Notes under the pieces: generated by a model
What the model was told of the DNA's origin: nothing
The model's database searches: none
Seen by the model: only the letters and a program-made list of their open reading frames with translations
Part shown: positions 33,026-41,534 of the stretch, one piece after another
How the letters are laid out: the number at the start of each line of letters is the position of its first letter
Position numbering within the stretch: the stretch's first letter is position 1
Program-made: the position numbers and the translations under genes
Origin: Mesobacillus subterraneus
Lineage (GTDB): Bacteria; Bacillota; Bacilli; Bacillales; Cytobacillaceae
Assembly (NCBI RefSeq): GCF_020524355.2
Contig: NZ_CP129019.1
Location: 3,100,001 to 3,164,000 of the forward strand
Direction of reading: 5' to 3'
DNA length: 64,000 nt

Positions 33026-35476
33026 TTATACGAATTTATTCTGTGTATCATAAGCAGGCAGTGAGATCGAGAACGTACTTCCTTTGCCGTACTCTGATTT
33101 GACTATTATTTCTCCACCATGGAACTGGATGATCTCTTTGACAATAGGCAAGCCCAGGCCAGTACCTCCTATAGATCTGCGATCAGAATTATCGACTCTA
33201 TAGAACTTTTCAAACACCTTGTCAATGGCTTCTGGAGGGATGCCAAGGCCCTCATCCTGAATTTCAATATGGATGTTTCCTTCTTTTTCGAAAACCGTCA
33301 GCTTGACTTCCCCGCCCTCAGGGGAATATTTAATAGCATTATGGACCACATTGATCAGAGCCTGCTCCAATTTCTCTTCATCCCCCAACACTGTATCCCT
33401 TCCTCCAAGCACTTCGACAATTAATTCATGCTTGTCAGCGTGGACTTTCTGGAGGTCGATTACTTTATTGATGATTGGAAGCAGTTCCATCTTCTGCAGT
33501 TCATACCCTTGCTGCCCTGACTCCATCCGCTGTATATCAAGAAAATTATTAATCAAGTGAGTTAACCGGCCTGCTTCATTATAAATCGTGGACAAGTACT
33601 TTTTCTGCCGGTCAGGCTTCAGTTCTCTCGTTAAAATCAATTCTGTAAAGCCAAGAATGCTGGCTAGCGGTGTTCTCAGTTCATGGCTGACCGTGCTGAC
33701 AAATTCCGATTTAATCCGGTCTACTTCGAACTCTTTTGTGATGTTACGATGCACAAAAATCGTCCCTAACTTTGTGCTGCCCTGAAACAATCCTTCACAG
33801 TAAACCTTGAATACCTGTCCATTAATATTTTTATAAATATAGTGACAGTCATTCGACGAAATCTTTTCATGGCTGGTAATTTCTTTTCTCATGAATTCAG
33901 TAAAACCCTCAGACTCAACAATTGAAGAATTCAGAAGGCCAATCCACTCATCCCATGCACACCCGGCAAGCTGCTTCAGCATGTCTGGACAGTGAAACAA
34001 CTCACAAAAGTTTTTATTGACCTGAAGAATCTCACCTTTTGTATTGACCAATTGGACACCTTCCTGAATGGTGTCCAGAATATCTTGGTTAAGCCGCCTC
34101 GCTTCTTCCGACTTTTCGTAAAGGCTGATTTTTTCAAGAGCGATGCCGATATTTTTTGCCAGTGCCTCGTACTCTGTCATCTTCCTCGAGTCAAATGGAG
34201 CATCTGACCGGTTGAAGGCCATAACAGCAACCAGCTTTTCCCCAGTTAAAAAAATCGGCAGGAATAAATCATAGGAGACCATGTTTGTCAGATGAAATCC
34301 TTTTTCTTCCTGAACGGCTGCCCTTTTTGTTAAAAATGGATTCGGCTGGGCCTGCAGTTTCTCTATGACTCCACTGTTAGCCAGGTTGCTCCGGAACTGC
34401 CTGACTCCTTCGGGCGAGAGTCCAAAAGAAGCATAGGAATCATTATGAATAAACGAAATGATGCCTCTTTCTGCTTCAATGATTGAACACATATTCATGA
34501 CAGCACTCTCCAGAACCTCCTGCTTATCCAGTGAATTCGCAATTTTATTGATTAGTTCATTCCTGCTGTTCAGCTTTTGCTCACTCGCCTTGACGGTTTC
34601 AAGTGCTTCTTGCAGATCGATTTGCTGTGCTTGCAGTTCATCCTGTTGCGCTTGAAGTTCTTCATTTTGAGCAAGTAAATTTTGCTCATTATCCTGGAGG
34701 CTGGCAATCATTCTGTTGAATGCGACTGATAAGACCCCTAGTTCATCCTCGCGGGCAGTGTCAACCTCAATGACAGCATCTTTGCCGCTCGCAATCTCAT
34801 CCGCTGCAAAAGCGAAATCCGCAAGCGGTTTAGCAATTTCACTGAACATCAATCTTGTAATTCGCAGCAAAATAATCAGGAATACTAGAACAAATAAAAC
34901 AAAGCCAACTTGGACATAGGTCTGGATTTTTGTCAGTTCCTGAAAATTCTCTTCAATTTGTTTGTTAATTTCATCACGATAGTCATTTATTTTTTTCTTT
35001 ATGCTGTTGATTCTGTTTGTTGCTCCGCCGTTTGCAGTTTCTTTGACAGCTTCAATATTTCCACTCTCATAGTCTGCTAAAGACCTTGGCAAAGTTGTGA
35101 CAAAATAATATTCTGTGAAAAGATCAACTTGATAACGAAATTCATCGTCCTGATCGCTATCTGCCATCTCACCTAGCTGTGTGGACAGCTCCCTAATGAC
35201 CGTCTCCTGCTGAAGAGCAGTATTTTTTAATTCAGGGTTCCCATATGCAATATATCCCCGGATATTCATGAAAGCATCATTAAACGCTTGATTCAATTCC
35301 TCAACAAGAAGTTCTTTCTTTTCTAGTTCCATGTTCTTGGACGTGTATTCCTCATTCAGCTCGTAAAAGGAATACATCAGAACGCCTGCTAGAAGCAGAA
35401 ATGCTGCGATGAATATGCCCATCAAGTATTTATAGCGCCGCACCAAGCTCTTTCTATTAAATTGTATTTTTGTCAT
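33026..35476 (-). CDS. Membrane sensor histidine kinase (HAMP-GAF-PAS-HisKA-HATPase)
   Basis: 816 aa. A TM helix (about 15-37), an extracellular helical sensor of about 140 residues, a second TM (about 187-208), HAMP, and a Gln/Glu-rich coiled coil (AQNEELQAQQDELQAQQIDL) follow in that order. Then come a GAF domain, a PAS domain (DTIQEGVQLVNTKGEILQVN), HisKA with FVSTVSHELRTPLASILGF, and HATPase with NVVHNAIKYS, DEGLGIP and GGTGLGLPIV. It has no receiver of its own. It is the last gene of the operon; its start overlaps the REC gene by 20 bp. It is probably the phosphate source for the REC/Hpt relay encoded upstream. Confidence 0.92.
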   Translation of the reverse strand: MTKIQFNRKSLVRRYKYLMGIFIAAFLLLAGVLMYSFYELNEEYTSKNMELEKKELLVEELNQAFNDAFMNIRGYIAYGNPELKNTALQQETVIRELSTQLGEMADSDQDDEFRYQVDLFTEYYFVTTLPRSLADYESGNIEAVKETANGGATNRINSIKKKINDYRDEINKQIEENFQELTKIQTYVQVGFVLFVLVFLIILLRITRLMFSEIAKPLADFAFAADEIASGKDAVIEVDTAREDELGVLSVAFNRMIASLQDNEQNLLAQNEELQAQQDELQAQQIDLQEALETVKASEQKLNSRNELINKIANSLDKQEVLESAVMNMCSIIEAERGIISFIHNDSYASFGLSPEGVRQFRSNLANSGVIEKLQAQPNPFLTKRAAVQEEKGFHLTNMVSYDLFLPIFLTGEKLVAVMAFNRSDAPFDSRKMTEYEALAKNIGIALEKISLYEKSEEARRLNQDILDTIQEGVQLVNTKGEILQVNKNFCELFHCPDMLKQLAGCAWDEWIGLLNSSIVESEGFTEFMRKEITSHEKISSNDCHYIYKNINGQVFKVYCEGLFQGSTKLGTIFVHRNITKEFEVDRIKSEFVSTVSHELRTPLASILGFTELILTRELKPDRQKKYLSTIYNEAGRLTHLINNFLDIQRMESGQQGYELQKMELLPIINKVIDLQKVHADKHELIVEVLGGRDTVLGDEEKLEQALINVVHNAIKYSPEGGEVKLTVFEKEGNIHIEIQDEGLGIPPEAIDKVFEKFYRVDNSDRRSIGGTGLGLPIVKEIIQFHGGEIIVKSEYGKGSTFSISLPAYDTQNKFV

Positions 35477-35834
35477 GTAATATCTCTCTCACTTTTCCCA
35501 ATAAATCCAGCGGACTGAAAGGCTTCGCCATAAAATAATCTGCCCCTGCTGCCATCGCTTTCTCTTGCTCCGTCAGCTGGCTTTTGGCAGAGAGCATCAA
35601 GATCGGAACATTCATATTCTTCCCGCTTTGCCTGACCTTTGCGATTACTTCAACTCCTGAATAAATTGGCATCATATAGTCAATGATCAGCAATTCATAT
35701 TGTTGTTGCTCAAGGAAACCCAATGCCTCCTGTCCATCTGCTGCTTCATCGACCTGATAGTCTTCGTCCTCAAGAGTATCGTTGATCAGCATTCTTAGAA
35801 TCTCTTCATCCTCTGCAAGCAAAATCCTTTTCAC
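35457..35834 (-). CDS. Single-domain response regulator (REC only)
   Basis: 125 aa, one receiver domain and nothing else: acidic pocket EDE (8-10), phospho-acceptor D52 (LLIIDYMMP), Thr/Ser position in MLSAKS, and Lys in MAKPFSP. Such Spo0F/CheY-like proteins act as shuttles. Its gene is coupled to the kinase (20-bp overlap) and 11 bp from the surface glycosidase-like gene. A separate Hpt domain encoded at the head of the operon makes it a likely HK-to-Hpt intermediate. Confidence 0.9.
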   Translation of the reverse strand: MKRILLAEDEEILRMLINDTLEDEDYQVDEAADGQEALGFLEQQQYELLIIDYMMPIYSGVEVIAKVRQSGKNMNVPILMLSAKSQLTEQEKAMAAGADYFMAKPFSPLDLLGKVREILHDKNTI

Positions 35835-35845
35835 TGGCTGTCCCC

Positions 35846-38800
35846 CTAGTTCTTGTTTCCTGCGTTTTTAAAAGTGTCCTTCATGATGCTATACGACTTT
35901 TTGAGGCGTTCATAATAGTTCGGCTGTTCCCAATACGGCCATTCATAAAGACTTGTTCTCTCTAGTTTGCCAGATTGATTTTCAGGCAAGGTGGAGTTGA
36001 TTCCGCTTTCGCCTGCCACAGCAGCTATAAAGTGGAGCCCTTCGATCTGTTCACTCCCTGACAGACCCTTTTCGTAAAGATTCCCCATGATTTCCTTGGA
36101 GCTTGGGTCCTTCACATTCAAGAGCTGCCAGGGTATGCGGATTTCTGCCGTTTTTTTATCTGAACTGATACTTATATCGGTCAATGAATCGAAGTTTTCA
36201 TCAGCCGGATTAGCTGTGCCAAATTTCAATTTTCCTGTTTCATAAGACTGGAATGAAAGTTTCCGGCCATCTGCTGGAAGCGTCATTTCCTTATTCAGTG
36301 CTAAGCGAATCGGATGGAAGATCCCATTATTATTCTTCTCAGCATAGGGTTCCTCAGGAATCATTTTCAGCGTATGTCCATATTGAAAGTAGAACGGATC
36401 GTAATGGCTATCAACCAGGATTCTTGATTCGTCCGGTCCTTCCAGCTTGATGATGAAATCCACTCCAAAATCAGCATTCACCTCAACACTACTATTCATC
36501 TTGAATCTCTGCTGGCCCTGCCCTGGTACTGTATCAATGAAAAGATAGCTCCCCTGTTTCTCCCAATCTAGCGGCTCTGCAAAATCCAGACGGTAATAAA
36601 GATATGCTTCATCAGCAGCTGCAAAAACCTGCTTGATAGCACCAGTTTCTGAGGTCATCAGCGGGTTGATTCCCCGCTTCATCCAGTCTTCCTTTCTGCC
36701 GTCCACTACAATTGCCGTACTTTTCTTGCCGGGCTCAAAGCTCAATAGCCCAAAATTCTGTTCATTCGTCTGCCGATTTGCCCAAAAAGGGCGCCGGTAA
36801 GGCTGATCATAATCCATCGTGTTCCACGTCCGCTTGAACCATTCATCCTGCCAGGCGAATACGATTCCGCCAGCGAATCCTTCATCAACAATTGAATTGA
36901 ACATGTCACTGTTCATTTCCCCCTGTTGCTGTTCGGTCAAGAATCCCTGATTCATACCTGAGTCACTTTTGTGTGTCAGTCCTCTGGATGCAGGTACGCC
37001 AAATTCCGCAATCAAAACCGGCATTTCATGGGCATTTATCAAATCATTCAAATAGCCGGCATAATGATTTCTCATCCCAGTCTTGTCCTTGTACTGCAGA
37101 TATTTTTCATCAAAATTCAAGAAGTCAGGGTAGTACGGATAAACGTGGTACGAAGCGAACATCCCGGCATGGAATTCATCCGTTTTATGAATATGGTTCG
37201 GATTCACCGATACCATATCCTCGGTTTCAAGCGGTTCACTTGGATGTTCAAGCAAATCTGTAGTAACCCAGTTCGTGAAACTGATGCTGTGCTGCCACTG
37301 GTATTGAGCTGTTTCATAAGCAGCAGTGTACTCCATCATTGATGCAAGCCAAACCTCAAAAGGCTCAGCCTCCTTGGTCCTAAAATAAGTACCTGAGAAC
37401 TGATCAACGTCCTTATTTGTGACATTCGTATTTAAGACAGCTGCGGGATCCCATTCTATCCCAATGACGAACCCCAGAACATAAGGAGAAATATCATACT
37501 TGTAAATTCCTGACGCATGTCCTTTTCTTGGAGGCAACTCTGCCTGTCCATGGACAATATCAATCATTTGCTTAAGTTCCTGCTTAAAATCTTTCATCAC
37601 ATCTTCTGAAAATGCGTTTTGGGACTCCACGATCAGTTCTTCGTTAACCCACGCACCATGGAACAAATACAAAGGTTCATCTGCTGCCTTATTGTATTCA
37701 TAGAATGCTTCATAGAATTCGGGAGGATGAAGGGTGTAGACCCTCAGCGCATTAGCATTCATCCTGCCAATCAACTGAAACCAACGATAATATTCTTCTT
37801 TAGTAATGGCAGCTTCCCCAGGAAAAGCTCCTGGTTTTCCCATTCCTACATTCACACCTTTAATCAGGATACTCTCCCATTTTCCATCCTTTTTAATTTG
37901 GATTGCATCTTTGCTGGTGTTGCTATTAAATTGAAAATCACCATTGGAAACAATCTCTGGCTTTGGATTTTCCTTAGGGACATGAAGACCTTTTGCCAAT
38001 ATTTCTTTTACCATTGGAACATACGTTGACCAGTAGAATGATTGCCTGCCATCAATTGCTTTTTTCCATTCTGATAAACCAGAAGTTTGATATATTCCTG
38101 GCACTTCCGCTTCATCTGCATAGTCACCTGCAAAATAATAGGAAGTATATTGTCTGTTTTGATGGCGGATGACCGCAGGAAATTCTGCAGGTATACCATA
38201 ACCCGTCATTTTATTCAGAGATTCTTCCTTGATTGGAAGCTTGTAACTCGCAAGAACCTCCTCCTCATTCAGCGGCTCAACAATATCAAACCAATAAGCG
38301 TAGTTTGAGTCGAGCTCAGAAGAAAAAGCCTTATCCCCCTGGTCTGTAAGATTGAAATCTAGCCCCTCACCTTCAAGGTCATTTTTTCCTACAACAACGA
38401 TATAATCTTCTTCATTTACAAAAACAAAGCCTTGGCCGGTAAAATCCCAGTCGCCCATCTGAGCTTCATATTGCTCAATAATCCAGCCCGGAACCTCGCT
38501 TCCTTCCAATTTGGTAAAATAACGCCCTGTCCAGCCGCTCCATCTGATATTCAGCAAATTCGTCATGCGCTTTCTGACTGCTTCATCAGTAGGACTGCCA
38601 AATGTATTGAATTCTGAAATCAAAGTCTTATTGCCCTGGAACAATTCTTTTTCCAGTACGTCCACGTCTTCTGGCTGAAGTCCGCCATATAGTTGCTTTG
38701 ACTTCCTGCCAGCCTCATTCTTTCCAGTGAACTCTTCTTCATACACTCCATACAGGTCGGCTAGATAAATCACTTTAAAGTTGTCTAGCTGTTTTGGCAG

Positions 38801-39091
38801 CTTTTCTCCAATGAATGAATTATTCTCCTTGTGCTGGAAACCGACATAGTCACCAACAGCAGAATAATTATCTCCGTCAGACTTCTTATATTTTTCATTA
38901 TTTAATACCCATGTTAATCCTTTGTGCTCCCGGTAGCTTTGATCAGGAACTGTTTTATCGACAATCAGGATATCCAGTTCTTTTTCTGGCTTCATCTGCC
39001 ACAGCCAAAAAGGACTCGAAAGGATGGCGAGAACCGCGAATACAAACAGAAGGACAAACAGCTGAGGTCTTTGCTCAAAATATGATTTCAT
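35846..39091 (-). CDS. Large surface glycoside-hydrolase-like protein with C-terminal CBM9-like domain
   Basis: 1081 aa. One N-terminal TM anchor (residues about 11-31) is followed by an extracytoplasmic part. Residues about 35-230 look like a glutamine-amidotransferase-like fold (LDILIVDKTVPDQSY, FKVIYLADLYGVY, KTLISEFNTFGSP). Residues about 400-780 are a TIM-barrel glycosidase-like module: ILIKGVNVGMGKPGAFPG, ANALRVYTLHPPEFY, E at about 546 (GIEWDPA) and E at about 695 (VLIAEFGVPAS), positions suited to acid/base and nucleophile in clan GH-A. From about 790, IVVDGRKEDW starts a CBM9-like domain. It overlaps the GT2 gene by 4 bp. It probably trims or modifies the polysaccharide made by the GT2. 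I know no characterised protein with this domain order. Confidence 0.75.
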   Translation of the reverse strand: MKSYFEQRPQLFVLLFVFAVLAILSSPFWLWQMKPEKELDILIVDKTVPDQSYREHKGLTWVLNNEKYKKSDGDNYSAVGDYVGFQHKENNSFIGEKLPKQLDNFKVIYLADLYGVYEEEFTGKNEAGRKSKQLYGGLQPEDVDVLEKELFQGNKTLISEFNTFGSPTDEAVRKRMTNLLNIRWSGWTGRYFTKLEGSEVPGWIIEQYEAQMGDWDFTGQGFVFVNEEDYIVVVGKNDLEGEGLDFNLTDQGDKAFSSELDSNYAYWFDIVEPLNEEEVLASYKLPIKEESLNKMTGYGIPAEFPAVIRHQNRQYTSYYFAGDYADEAEVPGIYQTSGLSEWKKAIDGRQSFYWSTYVPMVKEILAKGLHVPKENPKPEIVSNGDFQFNSNTSKDAIQIKKDGKWESILIKGVNVGMGKPGAFPGEAAITKEEYYRWFQLIGRMNANALRVYTLHPPEFYEAFYEYNKAADEPLYLFHGAWVNEELIVESQNAFSEDVMKDFKQELKQMIDIVHGQAELPPRKGHASGIYKYDISPYVLGFVIGIEWDPAAVLNTNVTNKDVDQFSGTYFRTKEAEPFEVWLASMMEYTAAYETAQYQWQHSISFTNWVTTDLLEHPSEPLETEDMVSVNPNHIHKTDEFHAGMFASYHVYPYYPDFLNFDEKYLQYKDKTGMRNHYAGYLNDLINAHEMPVLIAEFGVPASRGLTHKSDSGMNQGFLTEQQQGEMNSDMFNSIVDEGFAGGIVFAWQDEWFKRTWNTMDYDQPYRRPFWANRQTNEQNFGLLSFEPGKKSTAIVVDGRKEDWMKRGINPLMTSETGAIKQVFAAADEAYLYYRLDFAEPLDWEKQGSYLFIDTVPGQGQQRFKMNSSVEVNADFGVDFIIKLEGPDESRILVDSHYDPFYFQYGHTLKMIPEEPYAEKNNNGIFHPIRLALNKEMTLPADGRKLSFQSYETGKLKFGTANPADENFDSLTDISISSDKKTAEIRIPWQLLNVKDPSSKEIMGNLYEKGLSGSEQIEGLHFIAAVAGESGINSTLPENQSGKLERTSLYEWPYWEQPNYYERLKKSYSIMKDTFKNAGNKN

Positions 39092-40491
39092 TTGGATACA
39101 CCTTTTCGTTTCATTTCACCCCAGGCTTTCTCTCCTTTGATCATCTGCCAGATTCCCTGACAGCGCCAGAATACAGTAAGCGGGCGATACCAAAGTGTTT
39201 CTGTCAGCGAATAAAAGAACAGCTTGAGTAAATCAGATATTTTAGGATATTTTCGCAGACTCCATTCTTCCAATAAGATGGCGAAAGCCGAAAAAAGAGA
39301 GCCATAGAGGCAAGACAATAAAAATATCAAAATCGCAAACTCGAGATAGATTCCTCCTGCAAACAACGAAATAAAAACATAAATATATCCTGATAATTCG
39401 ACAATCGGCCCCAAAAATTCCACTAGCCAAAAATAAGGAAAGGAGATGAAACCAATCTGCCCATACCTGGGATTCATCGTCAGCTTCCTATGGCTCCAAA
39501 GACTTTCAAACAGTCCTCTGTGCCAGCGGCGCCTTTGCCTTTTTAGATACTTCATATTTTCGGGTACCTCTGTCCAGCAGACTGGATCAGGTACATAAAC
39601 AATTCTTTTTTTCGTACCGGTTTCTTTCAATAGTCTATGAATCCTGACGACCAGCTCCATATCTTCTCCGACAGTATCTGTCCTGTATCCACCTGCCCTT
39701 ACGACCCAATACTTTGAGAATACACCAAAAGCACCAGATATGATTAACAGTAAATTATGCCGGCTTAGACCGATTCTTCCCATTAAGAAGGCTCTTAAAT
39801 ATTCAATCACCTGCATGATGACCAGAGGATTGCTGGATAAACCTATTTTCAGGACCTCACCATTCTGAATATCGCAACCATTAGCAATCCTGATGCTCCC
39901 TCCTGAGGCAATTACTTCCTCATTTGAATCAATGATCGGCTTCATCACCTTTAAAAATGCGTCTCTTTCCAGAACTGAGTCGCCATCAAGGGAACAGACA
40001 TATGGATAATGTGAAAAATTCAGTCCGGCATTCAGGGCATCAGCCTTGCCGCCATTATCTTTGTCAATCAAAAACAGTGAAGGAAGCATTCTGGATTGAT
40101 AGACTTTTTTGATTGGCTTCGATTCTACCTGTCTGCGAATCACTTTATGAATTTCTTTCATATCGTAATGCTCGATCAATCTTTCTATCGTACGATCCGA
40201 AGACCCATCATTCACAACTATAATCTCAAATACCGGATAATTGATGCTGAGCAGCGAACGGATGCTGTGAATAATTCCAGCCTCTTCATTGAAGGCAGGC
40301 ACGATGATTGATACAGGTTTTGTATGAATATCTTCCGTATAATCACTGAAGGATTTTTCTCTGTTAAGCTTGTACTCTTTTCTTAACTGAACCACCGAAA
40401 TCAGCATGACAACCGAATAAAAGGATATAACGATAACCATGTACACCATAATGAACATAGCAAAATAGATACTGATGTCTTGAAAACTCAT
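39088..40491 (-). CDS. Processive family-2 glycosyltransferase
   Basis: 467 aa. One or two N-terminal helices, a cytosolic GT-A domain and three or four C-terminal helices (about 345-430), the BcsA/PgaC/hyaluronan-synthase layout. Catalytic motifs: D95 (VVNDGSSD), DGD at 169-171, ED at 276-277 (TVGEDMEL) and QRRRW at 319-323 (the QxxRW motif of processive enzymes). There is no PilZ domain, so any c-di-GMP control must come through another protein. It overlaps both neighbours by 4 bp (ATGA), implying fixed stoichiometry. The sugar donor is not predictable; a beta-linked homopolymer is likely. Confidence 0.9.
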   Translation of the reverse strand: MSFQDISIYFAMFIMVYMVIVISFYSVVMLISVVQLRKEYKLNREKSFSDYTEDIHTKPVSIIVPAFNEEAGIIHSIRSLLSINYPVFEIIVVNDGSSDRTIERLIEHYDMKEIHKVIRRQVESKPIKKVYQSRMLPSLFLIDKDNGGKADALNAGLNFSHYPYVCSLDGDSVLERDAFLKVMKPIIDSNEEVIASGGSIRIANGCDIQNGEVLKIGLSSNPLVIMQVIEYLRAFLMGRIGLSRHNLLLIISGAFGVFSKYWVVRAGGYRTDTVGEDMELVVRIHRLLKETGTKKRIVYVPDPVCWTEVPENMKYLKRQRRRWHRGLFESLWSHRKLTMNPRYGQIGFISFPYFWLVEFLGPIVELSGYIYVFISLFAGGIYLEFAILIFLLSCLYGSLFSAFAILLEEWSLRKYPKISDLLKLFFYSLTETLWYRPLTVFWRCQGIWQMIKGEKAWGEMKRKGVSK

Positions 40492-41534
40492 GTTTGATAG
40501 ACTCCTTTGTTAATCCATTCCCATGCCATATCTTTCGCAAAAGCATCCGTGCTTTCAACCAGTACACCCTGGAGGATCTCCTTTCCATGAGGGAATGTTA
40601 TGATTGACTGCCCTGCCTGGGACCGGACCCACCATGAAGGATCTTGAAGGAGCTGAACAAGATCCGGGAGTGCATGCTCCACTTTCATTACTCCTGCCAA
40701 TCTTGCAGCGAGCATCCGTTCTTCCCAATTCACCGATTTTAACAGGGGAAGATAATTGTCCAGGTTACGCACGAACCCAATGGAGACAAGGGCTTTTAAT
40801 GAACGGATCCTTTCTTCACCACGACTTGAAGAAAAAACAGTTTCTGCGAATAGAAGGTAATTCAAGTCTTTTTTTAAACCAATTAGATCTAGGACCGTGA
40901 ACTTAAGCTCAGTATGACATGAGTTGTATCCAAGCAAAAATTGTTCGAATCCACGATCGTTTAGCCTGGAGAGGATATTTCTGTACTCCAGATGAGAAAG
41001 ATTCTTATAATCTTCTGTCAGTAATTGAAAAATCTCATTGTACTGAATCTGAGCTAAAATGGTCATTGCCTTGATTTTCTCTTCTTTTGTTATCCATCTC
41101 CGTTTCATCATGGCAACAACATCTTCTTTAATGTTTTCAATCTTGAATGTCTCGATAAAGAAAAGTGCATTCATCCTTGTGCTCCACTTATTGCTTTTCA
41201 TCCCAATGCGGTAATGGTCACTCAAAAGCATTTCCGCAAGATTTTTCAGATTGTTCTTCTCCTCATTCCCCTCCAGAATTTCCGCATATTTGCTCAGCAG
41301 CTGCTCAATTGCCAGTTTTTTTGCTTTTGTGTCTGCTTGCAATGAACGAAGGATGTCACCTGTGAGAATACAGTGGAGGAGTTTATCATTCATGGAGTTT
41401 TTATGATCTTCCACTCTTTTTCGCAGCCTACTTTCTGCTGCTTTTCTTATGATTAAATAGATAAGCATGATCAAAAGCATTCCTGATAATAATGTGAAAA
41501 CTGTAACAAGAAACTGAATTTCATTTTTTATCAT
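40488..41534 (-). CDS. Membrane-anchored HEAT-repeat protein
   Basis: 348 aa. One TM helix (residues about 8-28), then an all-helical cytosolic region. HEAT/armadillo-like repeats are clearest at the C-terminus: NWEERMLAARLAGVMKVEHA, then LPDLVQLLQDPSWWVRSQAG. It is probably a scaffold joining the synthase to signalling components. It starts immediately after the Hpt-REC-GGDEF-REC stop and overlaps the GT2 start by 4 bp. No catalytic motif. Confidence 0.8.
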   Translation of the reverse strand: MIKNEIQFLVTVFTLLSGMLLIMLIYLIIRKAAESRLRKRVEDHKNSMNDKLLHCILTGDILRSLQADTKAKKLAIEQLLSKYAEILEGNEEKNNLKNLAEMLLSDHYRIGMKSNKWSTRMNALFFIETFKIENIKEDVVAMMKRRWITKEEKIKAMTILAQIQYNEIFQLLTEDYKNLSHLEYRNILSRLNDRGFEQFLLGYNSCHTELKFTVLDLIGLKKDLNYLLFAETVFSSSRGEERIRSLKALVSIGFVRNLDNYLPLLKSVNWEERMLAARLAGVMKVEHALPDLVQLLQDPSWWVRSQAGQSIITFPHGKEILQGVLVESTDAFAKDMAWEWINKGVYQT

